Below are positions 26,351 through 34,399 of a stretch of DNA of 58,127 bases, one piece after another. The stretch is taken from contig JARLHO010000081.1 of the NCBI GenBank assembly GCA_031292215.1, forward strand, positions 1 to 58,127. The letters run 5' to 3'. A model generated the notes under the pieces. That model was not told the origin of the DNA. It saw only the letters and a program-made list of their open reading frames with translations, and did not search any database. The translations under genes and the position numbers were made by a program. Every line of letters begins with the position of its first letter. The first letter of the stretch is position 1. The stretch is from Syntrophobacteraceae bacterium. Lineage in GTDB: Bacteria > Desulfobacterota > Syntrophobacteria > Syntrophobacterales > Syntrophobacteraceae.

Positions 26351-26600
26351 TCAGGTGCTCAAGGAGTTTGTCAGCCGTACCTTCCCATTCGAATTCGCCG
26401 CGCCTGGCGGCTTTCATAGCCTCGATGGTTTTCTCATTCGGGATGAAGGGTTCAAACGGCAGTTTTTTTTCTTTTGCGATACGCTCCATCATTAACCTGA
26501 AAGCATCGGAGGCCGTAAGCCCGATGGAAGCCAGGACGATTTCAGCCTCGGTTTTGATTTTACCGTCGATCCGCGCGCGAACAACAGAATTTTCGGCCAT
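26337..26600 (-). CDS. dinJ: DinJ/RelB family antitoxin
   Basis: An 87-residue antitoxin. AENSVVRARIDGKIKTEAEI and LASIGLTASDAFRLMMERIA are the ribbon-helix-helix dimerisation and DNA-binding part; the C-terminal half (PNEKTIEAMKAARRGEFEWE) neutralises the toxin. The ATG at 26600 has GGGAGG upstream. It forms a complete type II pair with the gene at 26069-26350 and should repress its own promoter. Confidence 0.9.
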   Translation of the reverse strand: MAENSVVRARIDGKIKTEAEIVLASIGLTASDAFRLMMERIAKEKKLPFEPFIPNEKTIEAMKAARRGEFEWEGTADKLLEHLNADC

Positions 26601-26639
26601 TTCAAATACCTCCCGGTGAGCTATCTGTAGCTCAAGCAG

Positions 26640-26740
26640 TGGGACGAGTCAATAAGGCGGTTCTCTTAGCCCTCCAAAATCTTTTTGACCCTGGCCGCTT
26701 CCTCTTCGGGGATAGGCAGAGCGTCCAGTCCTAATCCCCG
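26640..26740 (-). pseudogene. Relic of a small gene ending in ILEG
   Basis: On the minus strand an open stretch reads LGLDALPIPEEEAARVKKIL and stops after EG at 26666-26668. The stop region and the bases following it (26640-26680) match 10614-10654 in inverse orientation. No start codon or full reading frame is present. Confidence 0.5.
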
Positions 26741-26768
26741 CGGCGCAAATTAATCCCAACGCTTATCC

Positions 26769-26871
26769 CGGTCGAGCTGCCTTATCGTGGTGACAGGAAG
26801 AAATGGTCCGCAGGAACTGATCGCCATCGCCCATCTTGTGATGGAAATGAAGGTAATTAAAGCACCCATAA
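26769..26871 (+). pseudogene. Degenerate duplicate of the cobO 3' region
   Basis: About 100 bases align to cobO 24941-25041 with roughly 13 mismatches and one inserted T counted by eye (about 87 percent identity). The strand is the same. It encodes the remnant GRNGPQELIAIAHLVMEMKV of the cobO motif GRNAPRELIAIADLVTEMKV, then shifts frame. Upstream similarity to cobO is lost. Between the two copies lie the hypothetical membrane gene and the toxin-antitoxin pair. Confidence 0.9.
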
Positions 26872-26883
26872 GGCATGCTTAAA

Positions 26884-26918
26884 ATAAAAAAAGGGCAGTC
26901 AGAGAACCTGGCTGCCCT
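26884..26918 (-). terminator. Terminator of the gene at 27011-28156
   Basis: On the minus strand GGGCAGCCAGG, a short loop and CTGACTGCCC are followed by a run of eight Ts. It lies about 95 bases after the stop at 27011. Confidence 0.8.
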
Positions 26919-27010
26919 GGAATGGTCACTGAAACGGACAGGAAGCCCTGTGCATCCTATCCATCTTTTAAGTTTAGTACTACCGGTTCATCTGTCAATA
27001 GTCTAATTTA

Positions 27011-28156
27011 CTAAAAATTATAAACTTTTAGAGCGTCGGCCAGCTCATCCATGCACCCCGGAAGGCGGGCAGAGAGGAAGTCGCTTTCGTCGGCCTCGAC
27101 CATGCCATCGGAGGCGACGGCTTCGGCAAAGGCCAGTCTTTCTACGGGTGAGAGGGCATGGAAAAGCGAAAAAATCTCCTCGACTTTTGGTAAATTCGTA
27201 TCTTTTCGTAGGGTTTCCCAGGCTTGTCTAAACCCGCGAAGAATTCCCGGCAGGCAGTTCGGACCGGCCCAGGCAGGCTCTCCTACGCCGTCCAGCCGGT
27301 CTAGTCGCAATCTCAGGCAAAGATTAACGAAAAAATGGAGCGAGCCGACCATTTTGTCCATGGAGTCCGCCTGTCGTGACAGAAGAGGCCGATAGCCCCT
27401 TGCGGTTATCAGCTTGAGGCTCACCGGGCTTTGGCTGTCGTCGATTATGAAATCCCCGGCCGCGTTGTGCCAGGGATAGATTTGGGAAAAGGAGTCGGGG
27501 TCAAGGTAGGAGGTAAGGATTTTGGAGGCCTGGGCGTAGAGTTCGGGGACTTGGGCCGCAATGAGGGTTTGCGCCTTTCCAAAATCTTTCCATATCTTTA
27601 TGGCCGGGGGGGTGCCGCAGTCCTGCGCCGAGAGGTGAAACTCGTGATGGTTTTTAAACCACTGGGCAATGAAAAGCGAGATGCCCGGGGCCTTTGCGGA
27701 AATGAAGGGCAAAGGCAGATAGGGCAGATCGAATTTTTTGCCAAGGTCGCCAAGCAGTCCGGTCTCCACCTGAAGGAATGCCTGCTGCTCGGGCGAAAAG
27801 GCGCAGTTTACGGCAAATTCTATGGTATCATCGGGAAAGCGCAAGACGAGGCGCGAAACGCTGTAGAGGGCGCCGTGTTTTTCGGCTATGAGGTCGATAG
27901 AGGTGGCCGTCTCTAACTTTCCAACGGGTTTGGGCTGCTTTTCGAGAAGCTCTTTTAGGACTGTAAAGGAGTTGTCGCAAAGGATATCGGTAACCGCATG
28001 GAGGTATTGGCCGTAGGTGAGTCCGCTGCCTCCGGGCAGCTCCTGGCTGCTTATCGACTGTTTTTCGGACCCCGAGTCGAGTGGCGCCAAACCCGAGCCG
28101 GTGTTTACAAAGCATTGTATTGCGGTGGCGGCGCAAACCGCCTTTTTTTTGCCCAT
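27011..28156 (-). CDS. Hypothetical protein
   Basis: A 381-residue protein with no domain I can name. It appears soluble: no signal peptide or transmembrane helix. Visible features are a Gly/Ser-rich stretch near residue 25-45, VLRFPDDTIEFAVNCAFSPE, IYPWHNAAGDFIIDDSQSPV (which recalls the phosphate-transfer loop of some kinases, weakly), and a late acidic stretch. It is transcribed alone, with a terminator at 26884-26918, and diverges from the siroheme decarboxylase gene at 28309. Codon use looks like that of its neighbours. Confidence 0.65.
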   Translation of the reverse strand: MGKKKAVCAATAIQCFVNTGSGLAPLDSGSEKQSISSQELPGGSGLTYGQYLHAVTDILCDNSFTVLKELLEKQPKPVGKLETATSIDLIAEKHGALYSVSRLVLRFPDDTIEFAVNCAFSPEQQAFLQVETGLLGDLGKKFDLPYLPLPFISAKAPGISLFIAQWFKNHHEFHLSAQDCGTPPAIKIWKDFGKAQTLIAAQVPELYAQASKILTSYLDPDSFSQIYPWHNAAGDFIIDDSQSPVSLKLITARGYRPLLSRQADSMDKMVGSLHFFVNLCLRLRLDRLDGVGEPAWAGPNCLPGILRGFRQAWETLRKDTNLPKVEEIFSLFHALSPVERLAFAEAVASDGMVEADESDFLSARLPGCMDELADALKVYNF

Positions 28157-28308
28157 GATGGTGGCTTCCTCGTTGAAATTTTATGATGGCTCGAATAGTA
28201 GCAAAGCTTTGGTTGTCTTGGAAGTCGCCGGTGTATATAAAATGAAGATAAACGGGTGCATCTTTTTATTTTTTTGAGCTGCAGAACCTTTTTTCCTGGA
28301 GCATTTCC

Positions 28309-29301
28309 TTGGATTCGATAAACAGGGTCATTTTAGACAGGGTCCAACGTTTTTTCCCGATTGTACCGCGGCCTTACAGGGCGCTGGGTGAGGGTGTCGG
28401 GATCGGGGAAGCCGAGGCGCTCGAGCGGATCGGGGCGCTGAAAAATGAGGGCGTCATTCGCCAGATCAGCGCAATATTTAATACCGGGGCGCTCGGATAC
28501 CGAAGCAGCCTGGTGGCCATGGCGGTACCGGAATCGTCGCTCGATCGGGTTGCCGGGCTCATAAACGCATACCCTGGAGTTAGCCACAATTACCTGCGGC
28601 CGGCAAACTTTAATATGTGGTTTACGATAGCGGTGCCTCCCGGGCAAGATCTCGGGGGGGTGGTGTCGGGGCTTTCCCAAAGGGCCGGGGGGGCGCCCGT
28701 TCTCGTTTTGCCTGCCCTGAAAAAATATAAATTGGCCGTGGTCCTAGACGTTTTGGAGGAGGGGGACTGGGAGCCGGCGGAGGAGAAAATGAAGCTTCCG
28801 CTAACCGAATCCGGGGCGGGATTTAGGGCCACGCCGGCAAATATTGCGATAGTAAAGTGTATTCAGGAAGATCTCCCCCTGGTTCCAAGGCCTTTTGCCG
28901 CCTGGGCCGATGTGCTGCAAATGTCTGAGTCAGAGCTTATCGAAGTTGTTTCGGGCTGGATCGAGCTGGGCGCCATCCGGCGCTTTGCTGCCGTTTTAAA
29001 TCATCGCCAGGTTGGTTTTCGATCCAATGGGATGGTCGTTTGGGACTGTCCCGAGGAAAAAATTGACGGGATCGGCTCGATTTTGGCCTCCTATCCCGAA
29101 GTGAGCCATTGTTACAGTAGACCCGCCTGCCCTCCGGACTGGCCATACAATCTTTATGCGATGATTCACGCCCGAACGCCTGAGCTGTGCGAATCGATAG
29201 CGCAAGGGCTTGGGCGTGCAACGGGCCTTAGCGACTTCCGGATACTTTTTAGCACGAAGGAATACAAAAAAATCAGGCTAAAGCTTTTCTGGGATGAGTA
29301 G
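28309..29301 (+). CDS. Fused siroheme decarboxylase AhbA-AhbB
   Basis: A 330-residue protein made of two homologous Lrp/AsnC-like halves. AhbA and AhbB normally form a heterodimer that removes two carboxyls from siroheme, giving didecarboxysiroheme on the alternative haem pathway. The N-half (1-155) has GVIRQISAIFNTGALGYRSS and SHNYLRP (92-98) with NMWFT; the C-half (about 172-330) has GAIRRFAAVLNHRQVGF, SHCYSRP (266-272) and WPYN (278-281), as in AhbB. The TTG at 28309 has GGAG 7 bases upstream. In many AhbA-type proteins a His lies just before the YNLWFT-like segment; here it reads PANFNMWF. The enzyme would draw on the same siroheme used by DsrAB. Confidence 0.82.
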   Translation: MDSINRVILDRVQRFFPIVPRPYRALGEGVGIGEAEALERIGALKNEGVIRQISAIFNTGALGYRSSLVAMAVPESSLDRVAGLINAYPGVSHNYLRPANFNMWFTIAVPPGQDLGGVVSGLSQRAGGAPVLVLPALKKYKLAVVLDVLEEGDWEPAEEKMKLPLTESGAGFRATPANIAIVKCIQEDLPLVPRPFAAWADVLQMSESELIEVVSGWIELGAIRRFAAVLNHRQVGFRSNGMVVWDCPEEKIDGIGSILASYPEVSHCYSRPACPPDWPYNLYAMIHARTPELCESIAQGLGRATGLSDFRILFSTKEYKKIRLKLFWDE

Positions 29302-29361
29302 TGGTGAGACCGCTACCGGTTTTTTGACTGGACCCTTTTTTTTAATCCTTGCGAGTTCACG

Positions 29362-29718
29362 ATGAGCGACAATGAAGAATACGAGCGAAGAAAGAAGGCC
29401 GTCTTTGACGGCATGGCAAAGCGCGGGCAGGAAAGAATCCTCCGGATAGGCTATGAGAACTGGGATCCTTTCGAGTTGCCAAAGGACCCAAGGGAGAGGA
29501 TTTTTAGCTCGGCAAGCGTTAAAGCGGGCGCGCTCGTACAGGAGTTCTTAACGACTGCGGGCATCTCCTCGGAGTCCCCGGGCACCCATAAAGAGCTCTT
29601 CGACCTGTGCCGGGGACTTATCCAGGGGGAAAGACGCGCGGAGATCGTGGTGGATTTTTGCTCCTGGCTTTGCAAAAGGACCGGGCGGGGCGAAGCAAAA
29701 CAACCGCAGAGTCGGTAG
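29362..29718 (+). CDS. Small conserved hypothetical protein
   Basis: A 118-residue soluble, charged protein (MSDNEEYERRKKAVFDGMAK, RILRIGYENWDPFELPKDPR, LVQEFLTT, IVVDFCSWLCKRTGRGE). I do not recognise the family. It follows the AhbAB gene by 60 bases on the same strand. Its stop codon and last five codons lie inside a dispersed repeat starting at 29704, so the original C-terminus may have been replaced. Confidence 0.6.
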   Translation: MSDNEEYERRKKAVFDGMAKRGQERILRIGYENWDPFELPKDPRERIFSSASVKAGALVQEFLTTAGISSESPGTHKELFDLCRGLIQGERRAEIVVDFCSWLCKRTGRGEAKQPQSR

Positions 29719-29779
29719 AGGGCGCAGAGGAAAAGAATTGTAAATCTAGTTTCTGCCTCTACGCTCTCTGCGGCTTTTA
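29704..29779. repeat. Dispersed repeat with CGCAGAGG inverted arms, copy 1
   Basis: CCGCAGAGTCGGTAGAGGGC followed by GCAGAGGAAAAG, then about 20 bases later the near-complement CCTCTACGCTCTCTGCGGC. A related copy in inverse orientation is at 36385-36483. A further fragment of a GAAGCGGGAAGCGTGGAGCA type at about 29797-29823 resembles the repeats between dsrB and dsrN. Confidence 0.75.
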
Positions 29780-29901
29780 TCTGAGATAACCTGCGAAAAG
29801 AAGCGGGAAGCGTGGAGCAGGAAGAAAAACCGCGTCCCGGGTCTTTTCGTGGTTTCTGGGTGTTCAGCAGGGACATGAAATGCGGTGGATGTTTTTTCCC
29901 C

Positions 29902-30393
29902 TCAATTTTCTTTTTCCCCGTGTTCGCACGGGCGAAGAAACTCCAGTTCTTCAGCCAGAGCAGGCCTTACGAGCACCACTGTAAAATCGTAGCGGAGGTC
30001 TTGTCCCACGAGGGGATGATTATAGTCGAGCGTAATGGTTGAATCGGTTTTTTCTCTTACAAAGTAGCTGTACTGCGAGCCGGTTTCGCTATTTTTGGCG
30101 ATAGCCCATTTGCCGGCTACAAGCTCTTTTCCCGCTGGAAAGTCGGAGAGGCTAACGGTTTGTACCTGGCTCTCGTCGCGCTCGCCAAACCCCTCGCAGG
30201 CGGGGATGGTCACCTCTTTTTTAGCCCCCTGCTCAAGCCCGGTCAGCGCCTCTTCGAGGGCCGGGAGCAGTTGGCCGTAGCCGACTACGAAATTCATGGA
30301 GGCAGGGCTTGCTTTTTCCCCCCTGACATAGGAGCCATCGCTCAGCCTCAGGGTGTATTCGATAACTACAAAGCTGTCTTTTCCAATTTCCAT
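29902..30393 (-). CDS. slyD: FKBP-type peptidyl-prolyl isomerase, SlyD type
   Basis: A 163-residue prolyl isomerase and chaperone. DSFVVIEYTLRLSDG, then YGQLLPALEEALTGLEQGAK and the FKBP end TLDYNHPLVGQDLRYDFTV flank the inserted flap (IF) domain with ACEGFGERDESQVQTVS, which is the SlyD layout. The His-rich metal tail of E. coli SlyD is reduced to PCEHGEKEN. The gene lies 34 bases downstream of the TPR gene, on the same strand, likely in one operon. Confidence 0.9.
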   Translation of the reverse strand: MEIGKDSFVVIEYTLRLSDGSYVRGEKASPASMNFVVGYGQLLPALEEALTGLEQGAKKEVTIPACEGFGERDESQVQTVSLSDFPAGKELVAGKWAIAKNSETGSQYSYFVREKTDSTITLDYNHPLVGQDLRYDFTVVLVRPALAEELEFLRPCEHGEKEN

Positions 30394-30427
30394 TTGCTTC
30401 CTCGCTGACTTGTTTGCTTTTGCCTGC

Positions 30428-31033
30428 TTACTCTTGATTTTGCGAGTATCCCAGTTCTTTTGCCGCCCGGGTGTGCTCTTCGGCTTCCTCGTCTCTGCCC
30501 AAGGCGCGAAGGGCTATCGACAGGTTAAAGTGTGCGGCCGCCGGGGATTTGCCTTCCGCCAGCATTTTTTTGGAAAGTTCGGCGGAGGCCTCCACCCGGT
30601 CGGCAGCAATGTATGCGGCGGCGAGCAACTGGTAGGCTTTAGCCGAATCGGGCATGAGGGCCAGGGCTTTTTCCCCGTGGAGGAGGGCTTTTTCGGGTTC
30701 GTCGTCACGAAGGTAGACGAAGGCGAGGTTGCTGTGAGCCGCTCCCAGGTCGGGGTTAATTTCCAGCGCCTTAAGGTTTGCCTCTACACTTTTTGCCGGA
30801 TCGCTATCGCCGTAGAGACCTCCCAGGTTGACATAGGCCTCGGCGAGGTTGGGATCGCATTCGATGGCCTGTTTGAACTCGGAGATCGCCTCAGCGGGCA
30901 ACCCCTTGTGAACGTATGCCAGGCCGAGGTTGTAGTGAAGGGCCGCGGACTGAGGTTCGAAGGCCAGTTGCTCTTTCAGGAACTTGATGTAGAGGTTGAG
31001 TTTCGGGTTGATCTGACTTCCGGTATTTGTCAT
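30428..31033 (-). CDS. TPR repeat protein
   Basis: A 201-residue protein of about five tetratricopeptide repeats (ALHYNLGLAYVHKGLPAEAI, AEAYVNLGGLYGDSDPAKSV, AAHSNLAFVYLRDDEPEKAL, AKAYQLLAAAYIAADRVEAS, AAAHFNLSIALRALGRDEEA). TPRs bind partner proteins. The ATG at 31033 begins a normal soluble N-terminus; an in-frame ATG at 31165 would add a Lys/Arg-rich leader without support. It is paired with slyD and diverges from the dsr cluster, which starts about 390 bases away. Confidence 0.85.
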   Translation of the reverse strand: MTNTGSQINPKLNLYIKFLKEQLAFEPQSAALHYNLGLAYVHKGLPAEAISEFKQAIECDPNLAEAYVNLGGLYGDSDPAKSVEANLKALEINPDLGAAHSNLAFVYLRDDEPEKALLHGEKALALMPDSAKAYQLLAAAYIAADRVEASAELSKKMLAEGKSPAAAHFNLSIALRALGRDEEAEEHTRAAKELGYSQNQE

Positions 31034-31285
31034 TGTGTTTTCTTTCTCTATGGGGTATATAGCCTTGATTCGAATGAAAAGAGGCGGAAAACCCTGATAT
31101 TCATGGACCTTCCGCTTATGGGCGTATCCCGGTTGCCTGTTTGTCGCCTCTTTTGAGGCGCGCAAAATAGCATTCTAACTCAAGGGGGCCTCGTTGAAAA
31201 GCTTTTCGGTGGTTCCCCTCGGTGAGCGCGCGGGTCACTTTTTGCAAAGGCGCTCTGATGGCGCTGAAATATCGGGATTATTTTG

Positions 31286-31314
31286 TTGACAAACAATTAT
31301 CCCGGGGTTAACTG
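31286..31314 (+). promoter_or_regulatory. Candidate promoter of the dsr cluster
   Basis: A perfect TTGACA (31286-31291) is followed after 17 bases by TAACTG, a weak -10. It lies about 110 bases before dsrD. The leader after it contains a small GGGCCGGGCAAGGCCC hairpin at about 31328-31343. Confidence 0.5.
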
Positions 31315-31424
31315 GCGACAGTAAAGGGGGCCGGGCAAGGCCCCGTACACATATAGACTCCAATCCGGGGGTTAACGGTGTTGGCCCCTATTTTCACCCA
31401 GGCTAACGGCACAGGAGATCAAAG

Positions 31425-31661
31425 ATGAACGAAGAGGCAAAGGATAAAATTATCGAGTACGTCAAGCAGCAGAAGAAGAGCAAGCTCTATTTCAACGATC
31501 TTTGCAAGGCCGTTCCCGAAATCAAGATGATGCAGGCCAAAAAGGTCGTAAACGAACTGATAAGCGAAGGCAAGCTCAAATATTGGTCGAGCGGCAGTAC
31601 AACGATGTACATGCTCCCCAGTGAAGGCGACGTAGCGAAAGAAGAAGAGGGAATGAACTAA
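31425..31661 (+). CDS. dsrD: Dissimilatory sulfite reductase regulatory protein DsrD
   Basis: A 78-residue winged-helix protein; full family length. The signature YWSSGSTTMYML near the C-terminus (about residues 55-66) and KLYFNDLCKAVPEIK are those of DsrD. DsrD is now regarded as an allosteric activator of DsrAB that raises sulfite reduction, and it is a marker of the reductive direction of the pathway. In described sulfate reducers dsrD usually follows dsrB; here it precedes dsrA by 184 bases. No other copy is seen after dsrB. The gap to dsrA has no second gene. Confidence 0.93.
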   Translation: MNEEAKDKIIEYVKQQKKSKLYFNDLCKAVPEIKMMQAKKVVNELISEGKLKYWSSGSTTMYMLPSEGDVAKEEEGMN

Positions 31662-31845
31662 CCTGCCCTTCCCAACCTGCCGATGAGAACTTTCCATTGG
31701 GTATTTGTACGAATACCGGAAACCGAGATATTCGAGAAGACAAATATGCACTGCGAAAGGGAGGTGAGAAGAGATTACCCGACGGGTCCTGTGGCAAATC
31801 GTGTAAGAGTGGAAGTCTTAAAGAGACACTAACGGAGGAATACGA

Positions 31846-33120
31846 ATGGCGCTGAAACATGCAACCCCTATGCTTGATGAGCTCGAAAAGGGCCCATGGC
31901 CTAGCTTCGTAAGTGATGTGAAAAGATTGGCGGCCAAAGGCAATCTTATGTGCGAGGATTGGCTTGGGTTGATGGAATTGTCCTTCAAGGAAAAGGAAGG
32001 GCACTGGAAACACGGTGGTATTGTTGGGGTATTTGGATACGGCGGAGGCGTTATCGGCCGCTATTGCGACCGGCCGGACCTTTTCCCCAATGTCGCCCAT
32101 TTCCACACCATGCGCGTTAACCAGCCTGCGAGCAAGTACTACAACTCGGATGTGCTGCGAAAGATTTGCGATCTCTGGGATGCAAAGGGATCGGGGTTGA
32201 CCAACATGCACGGGTCGACCGGGGATATCGTATTGCTGGGGACGACCACCGACCAGCTTGAGCCTATTTTTTACGAATTGACCCATGATCTGAAAATGGA
32301 TCTCGGCGGTTCGGGCTCAAATCTGAGGTCTCCTGAAGGCTGCCTGGGAATGTCTCGCTGTGAATGGGCCTGTATCAACACGCAGGACATCATCTACGAT
32401 CTGACGCAGGAATTCCAGGATGCTCTTCACCGGCCGATGTTCCCGTATAAGTTCAAGTTCAAGTCGTCTGGCTGCCCGATGGACTGCGTTGCAGCCATCG
32501 CGCGCGCTGACTGCTCGATCATTGGAACGTGGCGTGACGATATCCGCATCGACCAGGAAGCTGTAAAGGGCTATGTCGGCGGCGAAATCGTTCCTCACGG
32601 CGGCGCCGGCGGTCCGCGAAAAGATTTTGATATCAAGGCCGAAGTGATCGATCTTTGCCCGACCAAGTGCATGGCCTTCGACGGGAAAACCCTAAAGATT
32701 GAAAACAGCGACTGCGTTCGCTGCATGCACTGTATCCGCGTTATGCCGCGGGCTCTTCGCCCCGGTGTGGACACCGGTGCTACGATCCTTCTGGGCGCCA
32801 AGGCGCCGATCCTTGAGGGCGCACAGCTTTCGAGCGTTGTCATTCCGTTTATCAAAATGGAATCGCCCTACACCGAGTTCAAGGAATTCGTGGAAAAACT
32901 GTGGGATTACTGGATGGAAAACGGCAAAAACCGGGAGCGCCTGGGCGAGCTCATTCAGCGCCAGGGCCTTCGCGAACTGCTAAAGGCCGTCGAGCTCGAA
33001 CCCGATCCACGCATGGTCAATACCCCCAGATACAACCCCTACATTTTCTACGATCCAGAGAAGGTACCCGGCGGTTGGGAACATGACGCCACCGAATATC
33101 GCAAACGGCATCAGGCTTAG
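31846..33120 (+). CDS. dsrA: Dissimilatory sulfite reductase alpha subunit DsrA
   Basis: A 424-residue subunit of the siroheme enzyme that reduces sulfite to the trisulfide held by DsrC. The siroheme-iron-sulfur ligands are complete: CX5C at 166/172 and CX3C at 210/214. The ferredoxin domain has C271, C275, C290, C293 and C296 in CPTKC and CVRCMHC. GSNLRSPEGCLGMSRCEWAC (158-176 region) and FKSSGCPMDCVAAIARADCS match the family. A strong ribosome site (CGGAGGA) precedes the ATG. Twelve bases separate it from dsrB. Confidence 0.98.
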   Translation: MALKHATPMLDELEKGPWPSFVSDVKRLAAKGNLMCEDWLGLMELSFKEKEGHWKHGGIVGVFGYGGGVIGRYCDRPDLFPNVAHFHTMRVNQPASKYYNSDVLRKICDLWDAKGSGLTNMHGSTGDIVLLGTTTDQLEPIFYELTHDLKMDLGGSGSNLRSPEGCLGMSRCEWACINTQDIIYDLTQEFQDALHRPMFPYKFKFKSSGCPMDCVAAIARADCSIIGTWRDDIRIDQEAVKGYVGGEIVPHGGAGGPRKDFDIKAEVIDLCPTKCMAFDGKTLKIENSDCVRCMHCIRVMPRALRPGVDTGATILLGAKAPILEGAQLSSVVIPFIKMESPYTEFKEFVEKLWDYWMENGKNRERLGELIQRQGLRELLKAVELEPDPRMVNTPRYNPYIFYDPEKVPGGWEHDATEYRKRHQA

Positions 33121-33132
33121 GAGGTGTGAGAA

Positions 33133-34233
33133 ATGGCTTTTGATCCAAACAATGTGATGCAAGATCGAATCACGGATATTGGTCCCCCGAGTTATGACAA
33201 GTTCTTTCCGCCGATTATAAAAGAGAATTTCGGCAAGTGGAAGTACCACGAAATCCTGGAGCCGGGCGTTCTGATGCACGTCGCGGAGTCCGGGGCCGCG
33301 CTCTACTCGGTTAGAGTCGGCTCGGCGCGCCTTATCAGCACCGAATACATCCGCGAAGTGTGCGCCATCGCCGATAAGTTCTGCGACGGCCACATGAGGT
33401 GGACCACCAGGAACAACATCGAATTTCTGGTAAGCGATAAGGCAAAGCTTGCGCCCCTTCTAAGCGATCTGCGCGGAAGAGGTTCCTGGTTCCCCATTGG
33501 CGGGACCGGAAACAGCATCACCAATATCGTCCATACCCAGGGTTGGGCTCACTGCCACACTCCGGCCATCGACGCCTCGGGTGTCGTTAAGGCTGTTATG
33601 GACGAGCTCTTCGATTATTTCGGAAGCCACAAACTGCCCGCGCAGGTCCGCATCGCCCTGGCGTGCTGCCTGAATATGTGCGGCGCCGTTCACTGCTCGG
33701 ATATCTCTATTCTTGGCGTTCACAGAAAGCCGCCCTTTGTGGAAAACGAGCGCGTTCAGAACGTGTGCGAGATCCCGCTGGTAATCGCCGCATGTCCGAC
33801 CGCTGCGATCAAGCCCAAAAAGTTTGGCGAGCGCAAGAGCGTCGAGATCAACAACAGCCGCTGCATGTTCTGCGGAAACTGCTACACCATGTGTCCGGCG
33901 CTTCCTCTGGCCGATGCGGAAGGCGACGGTATCGCTCTTTGGGTTGGCGGCAAGGTTTCCAACGTGAAATCGGCCCCGATGTTTTCCAAGCTGGCCGTTC
34001 CCTACATTCCCAACGAGCCGCCGAGGTGGCCCACCACCGTTCAGACGATCAAGACGATCGTCGAGGCCTATGCGGCCGGCGGACGCCGCTACGAACGAGT
34101 CGGCGAATGGATCAACCGGATTGGCTGGGAACGTTTCTTTGAAAAGACTGGCCTTGAGTTCGCTCATGAGCACATTGACGATTACCGTCTTGCCATGACG
34201 ACCTGGAGAACCACGACGCAGTTCAAGTTCTAA
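33133..34233 (+). CDS. dsrB: Dissimilatory sulfite reductase beta subunit DsrB
   Basis: A 366-residue subunit carrying the catalytic siroheme. C141 in GWAHCHTP, C178, C179 and C183 in ALACCLNMC are the ligand set of the catalytic siroheme cluster; the ferredoxin domain contains C221, C244, C247, C250 and C254 ([11 protein letters not shown]). All appear intact, so the enzyme should be active. AGGAGG precedes the ATG. It is followed by a 157-base duplicated hairpin region before dsrN. Confidence 0.98.
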   Translation: MAFDPNNVMQDRITDIGPPSYDKFFPPIIKENFGKWKYHEILEPGVLMHVAESGAALYSVRVGSARLISTEYIREVCAIADKFCDGHMRWTTRNNIEFLVSDKAKLAPLLSDLRGRGSWFPIGGTGNSITNIVHTQGWAHCHTPAIDASGVVKAVMDELFDYFGSHKLPAQVRIALACCLNMCGAVHCSDISILGVHRKPPFVENERVQNVCEIPLVIAACPTAAIKPKKFGERKSVEINNSRCMFCGNCYTMCPALPLADAEGDGIALWVGGKVSNVKSAPMFSKLAVPYIPNEPPRWPTTVQTIKTIVEAYAAGGRRYERVGEWINRIGWERFFEKTGLEFAHEHIDDYRLAMTTWRTTTQFKF

Positions 34234-34235
34234 GA

Positions 34236-34390
34236 GTTCAGGAGCTGGAAGCGAGAAGCGGGAATAAAGCACTTGGACGCCTGCTTCTCGCTCCATGCTT
34301 CGCGAGGGGTTCAGGAGCTGGAAGCGAGAAGCGAGGAGCGGGAATAAAGCCCTTGGGCGCCCGCTTCCTGCTTCTTGCTCCATGCTTCGA
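34236..34390. repeat. Tandem hairpin repeat between dsrB and dsrN
   Basis: Two direct copies (34236-34308 and 34309-34390) begin TTCAGGAGCTGGAAGCGAGA and end GCTCCATGCTTCG. Within each, GAAGCGAGAAGC at the left is complementary to GCTTCTCGCTC-type sequence at the right, so each copy can form a hairpin. The motif GAAGCGRGGAGC recurs at about 29797-29823 and throughout 43070-43290. The pair sits 10 bases before the dsrN start. Confidence 0.85.
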
Positions 34391-34399
34391 GGGTTTTGC

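Noticed and set aside
34295-34399. Longer N-terminus of DsrN from an upstream start at 34295
   Set aside because: The extra residues are translated from the hairpin repeat; the family N-terminus begins shortly after the ATG at 34400.
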